Shown: positions 50,955 to 62,915 of the stretch, in pieces | How the letters are laid out: each line of letters begins with the position of its first letter | Position numbering within the stretch: the first letter of the stretch is position 1 | Source of the DNA: Allodiplogaster sudhausi | Taxonomy: Eukaryota > Nematoda > Chromadorea > Rhabditida > Diplogasteridae | NCBI GenBank assembly: GCA_945643635.1 | Contig: CALZFC010000005.1 | Coordinates: 834,501 to 898,500 of the forward strand | DNA length: 64,000 nucleotides | Direction of reading: 5' to 3' | Program-made: the position numbers and the translations under genes | Notes under the pieces: model-generated | Told to the model about the DNA's origin: nothing | Databases searched by the model: none | Seen by the model: the letters and a program-made list of their open reading frames with translations, nothing else

Positions 50955-52992
50955 ATGGTAAAGAGATTATTGAATGAAATAGGAATGCGCATTGGAGGCG
51001 GCGCTCTAGACCCGGCTTACGAAGGCGTTATCAAGGAGTTCAGGTCATTTCTTTTTTTCTATTTCCCTAATACAAAAAAATGTACAAGCACGAAGTCATT
51101 TGTGTAAAGCAAGATCATTCTAAAATTACATACATACTTGATAAAACATCCAGAAGACTCACTTGCTGCCTACCCATTTATATGTATAAATTCTCGTATT
51201 GAATCTCTTCTTCTTCGTTAATTATAGCCATAGTCGACTTAGTATTCTGAGAATTCTTCTCTGAAAGACGTAATCAGACTTCCGACTTATGTGAAGCTTG
51301 ATAAGATAGTTCAATCAGGCGTAACTTTTCGAATGGCTGGGAGGAGCACGGCGCGGCGTTCTCGGCCTTCGTGGACGGCCGTTGCGTCGTGGATGTGTGG
51401 GGCGGCTACGCGGACAGGACGTGCGGCCGCGTCTGGCGCGAGGACACGCTCTCCACCATCTTCTCATGCACGAAAGTAATAATCATTCTAATTTGGCGGC
51501 ACTTTCAAATTAGATTTTCCAATCATAATTTACAAGTGATTATACTTGAAGAGCATCGCGTCGATTTGCGTTGCGATGCAAGTGGAAGCTGGGAATGTCG
51601 CTTACTCTGATCTGGTATTCATGCGGGCTTTTCCACTTCTCTTCGTGATAATGTCAAACTTTGAATGCCCAGGTTAGCCGCTACTGGCCGGAATATGCAC
51701 AGCACGGAAAAGAGCACACAACCGTGCTGAACATTCTTCAACATGAGGTTTTTCATCCTTTCTCCTTACCGAGCTTCCTCAATACTTTTTCAGCAATTTC
51801 ATTATTTCTTCTTCTACATCAGAATTAATTGCCGGGCATTGAGGCCGGCATTCCATATCTGCGATCGCTTCCCCGTCCTCTGCAAGTGGAGGACATTGTC
51901 AGTCAGCATCGATTGACTGTTAAAGGGGACAAAAATTCAATATTGAATTAGCTCCTTTTTGCCTGACACAAGGATGTGAGCAAGGATGAGTTTCGTGCTC
52001 CTTTAAACATTAGAACAAATTATTTTATTTAAAAAAGATAAAGTACATGAAAACTGTTCTGCAGTTTCTCTGATAATGTCAGATAATGCAGGTGGACGAA
52101 GCAAACATGGACAAAGTGTGCGAAGCGCAGAGGGCGCATTGGCCTCCTGGGCACAAGTCCGCCTACCATGCACTCTCTTTTGGCTGGCTCATCGATGGAC
52201 TTTTTCGGTTGATCTCTCTGTTGTTGTATGGACATAGAGAATGATTTTGAGATAGAAAGAAAGAAAAAGAGGTAAAAAAGAGGAAGAGAAGCAAGAAAGA
52301 ATCTGAGTGATGTAGAGAATGCATGAGTGAGTTATGTCACATTTTTGCCTGATTCAAATAGCTTAATATCAATTTGGTTCAGGAGAGTCGATCCAAAGCG
52401 TCGAAATATCGGCGAGTTCTTCCGTGAGGAGGTCGCCGAAAGATACAGTACGAGTTATCTTTTTAAAATTTGGCGGGAATTTAAAATGTATTTATTAAAA
52501 ATTTAACTTGAAGATATTGACGTCTACATCGGCCGCACGTCTGAAATTGAGCATCGCACGGCGCGAATTTTCAGCATCTCACCACGCACCATCGTACGCG
52601 AATGCATGCACGATCCATTCGTATGCAAGGTTCCTGGTCATATATACTATTGGGTATTGAATTAGTGATAAAAGGCAAGAACATCAATGTAATGTAGTAT
52701 ATATACATATATTTTTAATGCGTTTAAATTGTCAATAAGACAGAATTGCAGATCGGCTACCGCAAGTACGTGCCGTTCACGACGTTCGCACGCGCCATGC
52801 GGAACATGAACGCGATCGGAAGTGACTTTGATGTCTTCAACAATCCGGTAACCTTGTCAATTACGAATTATCAAAAAAATCATTGTTCCTTTAACACCTT
52901 TTATATCAATATTTATAATCAAAGCATTCTACCTTCGCCACCTTCAGAAGCTACATATTTGCTTGATAGAAGGCGGAATAAAAAAGGATTTT

Positions 52993-53024
<32 letters not shown>

Positions 53025-54208
53025 ATTCACTCTCTTGCCAGTGTCTGCTTGAACTACGATTTCCTCGTAACTCTTGACAGGACCTTCGCCTCTCTGCGCA
53101 GCCAGCAGTGAACGCGATAGCAACGGCGCGTGCGCTTGCTCAGACGCACCAGCTGCTGGCCGACGGCTACCTCGTCTCTACGCCATTCTTAAAGGTGCTC
53201 TTTTTCAAATTATTCATAAAGTATAACAAATTAAAAATGGCAATTCTTTACCAAAACAATTCTTTTTAATTTTCGCTTTTTTCTCACGGCTTCACCTCTA
53301 TTTTAATCCGTTTCCCTCTTTTTCTTTCAATCGATCACTCTCTCTCTCTCTCTTTCACTTTAAATCTCTCTCTCTCTCTACCACTCTCTTTCTCTGCCAG
53401 CGTCTGCTTGAACCAATGATCGTGGATGTGCATGACGAAACCATCGGCGAGCGTCTCTCAAAGGGCCACGGCTTCTTTTATAATCGCTCGCCCTTGGTGA
53501 GGAATTTATAAGTTTTCAAATTTTATATATATACATATATTTTATTCCTCTTTTTTATAATTAGATTCACTAAATTATGCTTGAAGCAAGGATGATGATC
53601 TAAGAATATTTGATGAGAGAATCCCTTTTGGCCAGGGCGACTGGCAGCTCTCTCACATGGGCGTCGGTGGGCAGATCGTCAAGGCAGACATCAAACGGCG
53701 ACTCACTTTCGCCTACATCACGAATGGCATGAAGGCCGGCCAAGGTGGTTCTTTTCTTTAAAATTAAAATTTTTTATTTATTTGTTACCTTCGACTCATG
53801 ATTAATAGTAAAGTTGTTGTCCTTTTCTTTTCTCTTTAAATTATTGTCAAGTTATTTGAAATCACTTTTTAAGGTGAACACACACTTACGGCGAAGAGGC
53901 TTGAAAGGCGGTTATACAGATGTTGGCAAGAAGGTACGTACATATGTATTTTACTCTATTGTCTTGTCTCTTTCGCTCTCTCTTTCTCTCTCTCTCTCTC
54001 TCAACTGTATCTCTCTCTCTCTTTCTCTACCTCTCTCTTGAACCTCATTTTCGTCTTCTTTAATGTTACAGCTCTTGAAACCCATGCGATGAGCATAGTG
54101 GAGCCGAAGCCAATTCTGACATGGGCTGCCGACAAGGGACGAAGCAAAGGAGAGCCGAAGAAGATGCAGCAAGGCATCACTCGCAGTGACAGTCGCGCGA
54201 CAGCATAG
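50955..54208 (+). CDS. Serine beta-lactamase-like (LACTB-type) protein with one in-frame stop
   Basis: Fourteen exons: 50955-51043, 51319-51475, 51552-51614, 51673-51747, 51823-51897, 52092-52207, 52383-52447, 52514-52629, 52752-52847, 53081-53194, 53401-53496, 53636-53744, 53874-53933, 54072-54208; 456 codons including the stop. Signatures: FVDGRCVVDVWGGYADR, SxxK in TIFSCTK (Ser about 79, Lys about 82), WPPGHKSAYHALSFGWLID (Tyr about 178) and HMGVGGQ (H-x-G triad loop). These mark the class-C beta-lactamase/penicillin-binding-protein fold of nematode LACT and vertebrate LACTB proteins, probable serine hydrolases rather than antibiotic resistance. Codon 130 is TAA (51826-51828), where relatives have a Gly just before LP; every other exon is open and in phase. 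It is a young pseudogene, a readthrough case or a sequencing error. Confidence 0.85.
51924..52002. mobile_element. Short TTAA-flanked MITE in a LACTB-like intron
   Basis: 79 bp bordered by TTAA (51920-51923 and 52003-52006). The right end reads AGGAGCACGAAAC in reverse complement, like the ends of the 514-bp element at 20913; the left end AGGGGACAAAAATTC is more diverged. It is probably an internally deleted member of the same family. Confidence 0.6.
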
Positions 54209-54943
54209 TTACATACATACATATGTATCTTTCTTTCTTTCTCTCTCTCTCTCTGTCTAACTCCTTTTACGCTCTCTCGCCGTCAGCCTCTTTCTCAGCC
54301 TTCCTTTATCCGTCTCTTCTCATTTGTTGCACCATCTCCTTCACTCTTTCGCTCATAACATTATTAACATCAACATGCTATTGCCTAAATGTACATTTGT
54401 AAATGTATCTGTATAGAAGATACAATATGCTTGAGATATATATGTATATATATTCTTGTGTTTGAAACATGTGATGCATAGTCAGAAATGCGTTGAGAAG
54501 GCGTATCCGTTCAATTGGTTTGGTCAAGAATTTAGATGGAAGAACAGAGAGAAAGATAAGTGGGGAATGAGATAGAAAGAGAGAGAGAACGTGAAAGTGA
54601 GACATGGCTAGAAAAAAACGGTGAAGAGAATGAGAGAGCACAAGATAGAGAGGATCCTCTATTAGAAAGAATTTTTTTTATTGCACGCATCGCATTACGC
54701 CGGGTAACTGAAAAAACTGGAATGTTCCAAATTTATATATGAGATTCCAAAGGCTACTTTCCAATTTTCAACATTTTTCAATTAATTTTTTCTCGGATCA
54801 TGCCAATGTTGTAGATCTGAGCCAAGTATGTTGTTTATTGCTAAACTAGAAACGACCGTTGTTCAATCAATGGACTGTAATTCTCGTTCTAAAATTTTTC
54901 TCTCCTCTCTTTGCCTTCTTTTTCTCTCTCTCCTCCTTTCTAT

Positions 54944-54986
<43 letters not shown>

Positions 54987-55326
54987 CTAATCTCAGTCGC
55001 CTATTCTTCTCTGAAACCACTGATTGCATTTGAGGCATCGTAAATCATAAATATAGAAAAGATTGAAAAGACTAGACTAAGTGGAAGTGGAAATGAACAG
55101 AGAAAGCTTCGCATCGGAATACGGAATGTTGAGGGGAGAATGGCAGAGAACGGTTTGGTGAAGAAGAGAACAACAGAGAGGAGGCTTTCTCTCATTTCAC
55201 TGTTACAACGAGACAATTGACACCGCTCATATGCGCACCCTTTGATTGTTTTCTTAGAAATGATAATGACGGACTTCATTGTTACTCCCTTGAAACAGTT
55301 CGCCATCTATCGTCTCTCTCCCAATC

Positions 55327-55363
<37 letters not shown>

Positions 55364-56786
55364 CCTTTATCTCACCTCTCTCATTCTGTCGCTCTCTTGC
55401 CACCACTTCCCATAATGACCACAATGACGACCTGCCCCTAAATGGACAGTTGAAATCGGTTCTCGTGAGGTTGCGTTGTGGCTGTATTTTAATCGGAAAT
55501 ACATAGAATGAGAGCTAGGCAGAGTACGAGAGAGTCTCAGCTGCTGAGAGGGATAAGTGACGAGGCATCTTTCTTTGAACATGAAAGAGGGAGAGCATGG
55601 AAGAGTGAGAGAGAGAGAGAGAATGAGAGGGCGAGAGAGAGAGAGGGAGACAGGGAGAAGAGTGAGAGAGAAAGAGCTTCACTGAGATGACTTGTCTTTC
55701 TCGTTCCGCGGTTGTCGATGATGTTCCCCCCAGTTGATTAGTTGTCATTTTCGGTGTGTCAACTATAAAAGCACCACCCTCGACAGTTCGAGAACTCTCA
55801 GCAACCCAGCTTTTCCTGCTCAACTTGGCTTGGCTTCTTTCATTCCTTTCATTTCTCGATCGCCTTGATTTTCAATTTTGTATACCATATGTAGTCTGCT
55901 TATATCCATAAAGACGCTCGAAACTCGGCCGTAATCTATTTAAATTTTCCTGAATAGTGTAGCCGCTTATCTCTAAACCACATCTTCTCTCACAATAGTG
56001 TCAGGCTGAAAGGCGAGAATTCATGACTGAGTTTCGCTCTCCATTAACATTCCGTCTTAACAAACGAAAATTGCATTCCACATGTCTTATACCGTAGTTA
56101 TTCAGAAGACGTTGTACCTCCCTCCCCAATGGTCGCTGAATGTTCTCTTAGAACAACTCTCCTTCACTCTCGCTCACGCTTAAGCGCCCTCCTTCCCCTC
56201 TAATATGATCATCTGGGGTCGGTAGAAATTAACTAATTGCCGTAATCTCCACAACAACAATTTCCTGCATACTTTAACGGTAATTTTCTTCTAAAATGGC
56301 TTCTATTTTTGAATTCATTCAGCAGTTGTCAAGGAATTCTTAGGCCTTTGCAAGCGTTGCAAGGGGATCTTGAACGATTAACCCTCATTGATCATTGATC
56401 ATTGGTCTGTGGTGCAGTTTTGGAACGTGAAGTGGTTACAGCTCTTATGTTCGTGTCCTTAAATACGTGCAAGTACTTCCTCGAGTGTTCTCACTGGTTG
56501 AGTGGTATACTCGTATGGACACTTCAACGTGGGTTGCTTAGCAGGATGGAAAAACTCTCCAATAGAATTTCGGAAAAGAGAAACAAATAAAACATATTCC
56601 TTTCTCTGACAAACATGTGCACATAATTGATATAGAATGCCAACTATTCGTAATTATTTCAACAAAAGAGAGCCGTTGAATAGGCTGGAACAACTTGTGC
56701 CCTGTCCTCATTCGTAGTCTCCTTCTAAAATGTCTCTTTGAAGGAACAAGAAGGAGGCACTTGAGGCCAAATAAAATGAAATTAGA

Positions 56787-56821
<35 letters not shown>

Positions 56822-59097
56822 GAGCGAGAGAGAGGGAGAAAGAGACGATATTGGATTTAGAGTGCATTCACGTTCAGAGAGAGAGAGAGAGAGAAGGAAA
56901 TGAGGCAGATATTGCTCTATCAATTATGAATAGTAAATAGAAATACGTGTTTCATAGAAGAGAATATAGAGAATTGGAGCAGAAGGAAGAGAGACAAAGA
57001 GAAAGAGAGAGAGAGAGGGAGAGAAAGATCTATCAGAATAAAGAGAGGAGAACAACTGCCACTATTCGTCTTTTCCCCCTGCCACACGATATACTGGGCG
57101 TGTAAGCAACATTCACGGGGCATCTGCAAAACTCTCGACTCTTCATAATTCTCACTTCCTCCCTGGCCACCATGATTTCTCGACCTTGCAAGAGCAGGAA
57201 TGGTTGTTTTGCTGTAAAGAAGAGTAGACTGGATGGCACGTGCTCTGCCCTCTATGAATGAGCGTGAAAGGAGTGCATTGATTGTAATGAAGGGGCAACA
57301 TTTCTGCGCTTCCCGTGCTTGAAACTCGCTTTCTTTTACCCCGTCTACCACAACACAAAATTTTTCTTTATCTTCTTATCCCATCCAAAAAGCTGTTTCG
57401 TCCTTTAATGTTATTTCTTTTTGCTCAATTACACCGATTGTCTTTCCATATGAGATCATTCGGCCTCCATTTAGCAAGAAAACGAAATTCTAGATGAGCA
57501 GTTCAGTTCCCTGAGTATTGTGGTAGTGCTGTTTGATGACATACTTTTTCATTTCAATTCTTAAAATGCTAACTAAATTTTATATTCAAAGAGTTTTGTG
57601 CAAGTTAACCATTCGTGTCTACTTCCATTTCTCTTTACTCATTCCATCAAAATCAGGTCGCTTCTTGCAGATCTGGTAGCAGCCAAAACTGCTTAACCGC
57701 TAAAATCCTCTTTTTTCACTCTCTTTCGCTCTCAACTCTCTCATTTTCTCCTCTGCCTCTCTACTGCTATACTTTTGAGCTCTGCAGCTTACTTTCTTTC
57801 TCTCTTTCTTTTTCCTAACCATTTACTTAATTCTTCCATCTTCACTGGTAAGCAACAAATTGTAGTTCTACTTTTGCCAAACTGACCATTAATCTCGAAG
57901 AGAGCAGAGAATCTTGCGGGTGGACGAAGTTTTTCGGGTGAGCAGGTGCCATAGAAGTTTTCCATTTCCACTCTTTATCACTCACATTTTCTGCTCTCTC
58001 TGAATTCCTCTTTCCTTCTTTTCCTCTTTCTCTGTCTCCACGCTCTTATACCCTTCCTGATCTATTTCTCACTCTCTCTTTTCACGCTCTCTATACCTTT
58101 CCATGTTTCTCTTGCTCTCTTTCTCTCTCTGCCTTCTATGATTACTGAGAGGGCACAATTCGTGTTCAGCTGAAAAAAACCACTAAATAAAACGGCATCA
58201 GACCAGAATGATCGGAAGGGAGAGGGGGGGGCAAGACGAACGTCGTTTCAGTTCTCGCGATTCTCTTTCTCCGAATTACTTCTTCCCCTTCTGTCCAATC
58301 TCATTCAGGTCGCCTTTTGGACAGTTGAACGGGCACTTTGACTACTTTTCCTCCTAATCTGACTTTCTAACTCTCACTCTCTATCTCTCTCAATCTTAAT
58401 TTCTCTCTCGCTCTACCATTCCCTTACCTCTTCCTCCCTCTCCATCTCTTTACCTTCGTCTTTGACAAATCAAACGCTTAAATGTTCTAATGCGAGGGTG
58501 GATGTGAGGGAGGAGTCTATTTGCGGTCGCCGGAGACTTTGGTGAATCAGCAAGAGAACCATCTAGGAGTCAAGAGTTGCCATTTTTCAACTTGACTGCG
58601 TCAGAGCCTCTTCGTTCATCTTATTCATGAATTGTCTTTCCTGTTCGGTGGGGCAACTTTATAACTTCTCACAATATGCCTAGTCATTATTGGATTCGGT
58701 CAACTGCTCTATCTTCTTACCTTTCATAGATACATATTTATTATCGTGTCCGGTGGGAATAAGACGGGATTCTCGCGCACACTTTCTCTTTTATTCCCTC
58801 TTATTCTTCTCATTCTGTCTCATTTTCTCGCTGTCCTTCTCTCTCCCTTCTTCTCTTCATTCATCCCTGTCTCTCCTTCCGACCCGATCGGGTTGACTTG
58901 TCTCCCTTCCTGTAAGATATGTTGATCACATGATCGGCCTATATCATTTGTCTTATATGGCCAAATCAGCCCGACCATACCCACCCACACATATACATAC
59001 TTTTCTGTCCTTAACGCATTTTGCGCTGTAACGTGCGAATAAATCTCTTGTTGAGTAGTCAATTAAGTCAATGGCAATTTAGAATAAATTCCAAAAA
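54209..59097. other. Intergenic low-complexity region without recognisable genes
   Basis: About 4.9 kb rich in GA/CT tracts (54240-54255, 54950-54983, 55333-55360, 55605-55640, 56790-56900, 57000-57020) and moderately biased DNA. All open frames are short, repeat-driven or without motif. A TATAAAAG box at 55764 is the only promoter-like signal noted. Confidence 0.6.
55764..55771 (+). promoter_or_regulatory. Possible TATA box
   Basis: TATAAAAG followed about 25 bases later by a GC-balanced stretch (cgacagttcgag), unlike the surrounding CT repeats. No coding start or RNA gene could be tied to it. Confidence 0.2.
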
Positions 59098-60039
59098 ATG
59101 CAACGACTTCTCCTCGCCTCTGCTGTCCTCTGCGCTCTTCTTCAACTGGCCGGTGCTGGCGGCGTCGGAGGTTGGAGATGTTGGCCACTTGAGAAGTATG
59201 AGTGAAGTCAGAAGAGCAGTGACAGTTGATTCAGCGAGGAATGCACAATCCTGTATCAACCGCCCCCTTTTACAGAATGCAAAACGGAGTGCGTCGAAAG
59301 GAACAAGGAAAAGATTGTGCGCGTTCATCTCAAGGACGACTACGTCATGGCAAGTATTTTAATAGTCGATTTTGTTTAATCACAATGTGTTTATGTGTTA
59401 AAAACTTGATTCTTTTACATCATCAGAGGAATTGAGATGATAGATTATTTTTTATTCTCATGGTAAAAATTTCAAAGCGTTGTTCGATTATCAGAATTAT
59501 CAGTCCCTTCTAGGTTGGCACGTGCAGAAATGCGACTGAAGACGAGCTCGCCAAGGCCAAGGCTGAAGGTTCGTGCTGTGGCAGTAAAAACAACACTAAA
59601 AATATGATGAATAAAAAATTAAACACTTGTAAATTGGTATAAAAATTAAAATGAAGTCAAAAAATATACATCAATGTGGCAATAATTTAGTGATTAATTG
59701 AGCTATTGATTGTTCAGGAAACGATGATGTGAAGTCGATCGTCACTCCTTACACCTGCAACCGAAATGTCGGCATCTGGACGATCGACGAGCTGGTAGGC
59801 GATTAAATGATTGAATAGAAGTTTCCATAAAACATATCGATTGACCAGATGTTGGAAACTTAGCTATATTTGTGCATATTATTACTTATTCTTTTGGGAG
59901 CCTTGGATTGCTTTTGAAATTTCAAAAATGTTCACGGTAGATACGATTGCAGGACGAGGAAGGCATCGTCGAGTTCACGGTTCAGTGCCCGCAAGTCTTC
60001 GAAGTGACCGATAAGGAGCTCGAGAAATGCCCGAAATAG
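59098..60039 (+). CDS. Small secreted six-cysteine protein
   Basis: Five exons: 59098-59170, 59276-59349, 59514-59568, 59718-59794, 59953-60039; 121 aa. Signal peptide MQRLLLASAVLCALLQLAGA (about 1-20). The mature part has six Cys (ECKTEC, GTCRN, YTCNRN, VQCPQ, EKCPK), fitting three disulfides, one N-glycosylation sequon (NAT) and a charged middle. Exon 1 must end at GGAG|gttgga; the GT 26 bases further on puts exon 2 in the wrong frame. Intron 2 begins GC (ATG|gcaagt). AATAAA at 60444. Family not recognised; probably an extracellular protein. 60040-60936 shows no gene. Confidence 0.7.
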
Positions 60040-60936
60040 AAGAGCAGAAGAGAAGTCTTTTTCCTAGTTATTGTATGTATCATATCACTTTGGTTAGCAG
60101 AGCTGTCTTTTTGAATTCCATATGATGCATGGAGAGAATTGTTCAGGGCCGAGAAAAAGAGCTAACAGCTTTGTTTGACCGTGAGTCTCATTTAACAGAT
60201 CGAAAACCCCTGAAAGTTCTCTCTATTCTAAACGCAACTTTCTAACCTCGATGGACTACTGCCACTCCCTTACACTTAGAAATAGCTTTCTTTTTTTGTA
60301 TTGCAAATTGAACGTATGTATGTAGAATGATGTCAGCACTTCGCCCTATTGATCTTGGCACATTGTAACTTTCCAACTTTATCTTCTGTTCGCGGGTCAC
60401 TATGAAATGCGCATGTGTTCTGTTTCTCTACGTCTGAATGCGAAATAAACTGCGTCTTTGTACTGTGGCGAGTTCTGACATGAGAGTGATTCGGAGAGAA
60501 GAAGAAAGGGGGACATTGACATTTATTTAGCTGACAATAGGCTGCGAGTGTCCGAGAGGAGAAAGTAAACTTAATCAACATGGGCGGTTTCACTTGGGAG
60601 ATGTTTCTCTCTGTGTGATCAATTCATTTGTGAAATAAGAACTGGACAATAGCGATCAGTGACGAGAAACAGATAAAACAATTATGTGAAAGATTATCAA
60701 AAATAGAACGACTGTAATCTAACAATAATATAGAAGCAAATTTATTTCTCTTATTATTTCAAAATATCACTGGGATATGAACAAATTACATAGAAAAAAA
60801 GAGAACAAAACAGAGAAGAAGCTGCTACCTCGACGAATGGACCGGTGATATTAACGAGATCAACGTACAATAGTGCTGCACAGGAAAGGCAATTGATTAA
60901 GAACGGAAGAGCAATGGAGAAATGTAAAGCAAAACA

Positions 60937-61236
60937 TGTAATAACAAGACGCTGTTATTGTAGTTCACTGCACTTCCTTTCGATGTAGAAGACGAGGGGA
61001 GGGATTGGGTTTTCAGAGGTTTATCTTCGGTATCCGGCCAACACCAGGCCAACAAGAGGAAGGAACCGCTCACGAAGAGCCACGGAAGGGAGACTGCCGC
61101 TCACGAAGAGCCAAGGAAGGGAGACTGACTAGGAATGGATGGAAGTCAGAAAGGCAATGGGTAGTTGCACTTAGATATGCAAAGAAGAGAAAGGACGATA
61201 GGGAGTGAAGCGTGCGAAATGGGACATTTCGTTACA
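60937..61236 (-). repeat. 3' LTR (left copy)
   Basis: 300 bp, TGTAATAACA...TTTCGTTACA as read on the plus strand, matching 63654-63953. It contains two tandem 28-bp-like units around 'cgctcacgaagagcca' and the last codons and stop of the gag-like ORF. Confidence 0.95.
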
Positions 61237-62199
61237 TCCCCCTCCTTTCGAAGCGGGCGCCCTCGACCGCATGCCGCGTGGCCAGAACTCGGAATTCTTA
61301 TCATTCTTAGCCCAACTGGCCTTCTCTTCGAAAGAATACCATTTCCTTAGCAAACTCCGAGCTCCATTCAGCGCATTGATATTCTGGACTCTCATCACAT
61401 TCGGGTTCTTGCCGTACTTCTTCATTGCATTTCCACCAGCACAACTCTCATCGTTAGAGTGTCTCTTCACGTTCACAACATTGGGAATGAATTCCTGCCT
61501 CTTCTGTCCGTACATCTCATTGTTCCGACGCCATATCTGAGGCTTTCTCCAATTGTCTTCTTGGCATTTCTGAATCCAAATCATCCGCTGATTTCTCTCA
61601 GCTTCTTCTCTCCTTCTCTTCGTTGGGCACATCTTCTGAATGTGGCCACAACCTCCACACTCATAACACTTCATACATTTTCTGAATCTTCCTCTGCCAG
61701 ATGAGACACCACTTCCGCTGGCACTCTTCTCAGACTGGGTCTCGGATTGTACTCCGACTTCTTTACAACTCTTCTCATTCTCGATGCCACTTCCACTGAT
61801 ACTCTTCTCAGATTGGGTCTCCGATTGTACCCCAACTTCTTTACAGCCCTTCTCATTCTCGCTATTCTTCTTGTCCTTGTACTGTAGCATATTGATGATG
61901 TTCTTTTCAACTTTATTCATCTCCTCAATACTCATTTCCATTCTCATGTAAATTTGATTCAACGCCCTTCTCAGTTCATTATTCTCCTCGGCTTCAACAA
62001 GCCTCTTTTCTCTTTCCTTCATCAATTCTTCTTCTTGATATCTGATTATTCTCATCATGTCATTCATGAGCGACTGGTTGTCCTCGAGCATTCTTCCATA
62101 TTCCAAAAGATCATCCTTTGTATCATGCAAAATATCCGACTGCGCATTCTTCGCCATTCTTTTAAGCCTAGCGGTCCGCTCGACCATCTTATCTTTCAT
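61171..62199 (-). CDS. Gag-like protein with CCHC zinc knuckle (ORF2)
   Basis: 342 aa. Residues about 1-110 are highly charged and coiled-coil-like (MVERTARLKRMAKN..., EEELMKEREKRLVEAEE). About 115-170 holds two copies of a 26-residue repeat (GCKEVGVQSETQSEKS...). About 175-205 is a basic stretch with a single CX2CX4HX4C knuckle (CYECGGCGHIQKMC), typical of retroelement nucleocapsid. The C-terminus runs into the 3' LTR and stops there. Its ATG overlaps the stop of ORF1 as ATGA. It would package element RNA into particles. No protease or pol follows. Confidence 0.8.
   Translation of the reverse strand: MKDKMVERTARLKRMAKNAQSDILHDTKDDLLEYGRMLEDNQSLMNDMMRIIRYQEEELMKEREKRLVEAEENNELRRALNQIYMRMEMSIEEMNKVEKNIINMLQYKDKKNSENEKGCKEVGVQSETQSEKSISGSGIENEKSCKEVGVQSETQSEKSASGSGVSSGRGRFRKCMKCYECGGCGHIQKMCPTKRRREEAERNQRMIWIQKCQEDNWRKPQIWRRNNEMYGQKRQEFIPNVVNVKRHSNDESCAGGNAMKKYGKNPNVMRVQNINALNGARSLLRKWYSFEEKASWAKNDKNSEFWPRGMRSRAPASKGGGCNEMSHFARFTPYRPFSSLHI
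61237..61248 (-). other. Polypurine tract (PPT)
   Basis: Immediately inside the left LTR. The minus strand reads AAAGGAGGGGGA directly before the LTR, the primer for plus-strand DNA synthesis. Its position fixes the element's orientation as minus. Confidence 0.85.
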
Positions 62200-62444
62200 T
62201 CCTCGGCTTTAGATTTCATCATCCACATTCCTTCTTCCATTTTCTCAATCACCGCACCATCGCATTCGGTCGGTTTCTCATTTCTCCGATCCTCTTTGAT
62301 CATCTTTTGCTTGATCTCGCTCTTCACCAAATAGTCTCCTTCTTCCGAAATCGCTGGCAAGACTTCCATTGGTCTTCCTTTTCTTCTTCCTCCACTCTTC
62401 TTCTTTCCGTTCCTCGACATCGTCACTCTTCTTGACGGGAACAA
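62196..62444 (-). CDS. Small basic ORF1 of the LTR element
   Basis: 82 aa (MSRNGKKKSGGRRKGRP..., KSEIKQKMIKEDRR, IEKMEEGMW), Lys/Arg-rich. It ends with TGA overlapping the ATG of ORF2 (ATGA), suggesting termination-reinitiation or a frameshift linking the two. Together they may represent one ancestral gag broken by a one-base shift. Confidence 0.5.
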   Translation of the reverse strand: MFPSRRVTMSRNGKKKSGGRRKGRPMEVLPAISEEGDYLVKSEIKQKMIKEDRRNEKPTECDGAVIEKMEEGMWMMKSKAEE

Positions 62445-62644
62445 CTTTTACTCACTGTTCAACACGTTGTAAACACGCAACTCAACAACCGTTCCTCTTC
62501 AACCTCAACCTCGATACGTCCCTCCGCCTCTCTTCACTGTGTCTCACAAGGACAACCACACACTCCGCGTTCAGAACTCTTCAAATGTTCACTACAGTTC
62601 GTCTCTCCACGTGCAAGGACAACGCCTTCTTTCCACACGTAATC

Positions 62645-62915
62645 ACTTCAACAAATGTCCTTGATCACTTCGACCTTAATTCTTCTTCGAGTCCGGTCGA
62701 CTTTCAATTCTTCACGGATTCTCTCTTCTACTCGGTCACTTCACTTTCAATTCTTATCAAAGCTCGGTCGGCTTTCAATTCTGCACTTTTCTTGCACTTG
62801 GTCACTTATCCTTCTATTCTCTTCTGAACTCGGCTGACTTTAAATTCGGCACGTAGCCTCTCTTGTACTTTGTCACTTCGGCGTTAATTCCTCTGTGAGC
62901 CCGGTCGACTTTCTT
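62645..62915. repeat. Degenerate tandem repeats in the LTR-element leader
   Basis: About four diverged copies of a 70-75-bp unit with core CGGTCGACTTTCAATTC and 'cttggtcactt'. They lie in the untranslated leader between PBS and ORF1. A separate 45-bp segment (ccacgtg.aaggac..cgcc..tttccacacgtaa) is repeated at about 62609 and 63049. 62916-63635 is otherwise leader without coding motifs. Confidence 0.6.

Noticed and set aside
50955..54208. Antibiotic-resistance beta-lactamase acquired by horizontal transfer
   Set aside because: Fourteen introns and LACTB-type motifs point to the ordinary animal LACTB family rather than a bacterial resistance gene.
61005..61208. 67-codon open frame repeated at 63722-63925
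   Set aside because: It is the same LTR sequence read on the strand opposite to the element; duplication reflects the LTR pair, not a gene family.
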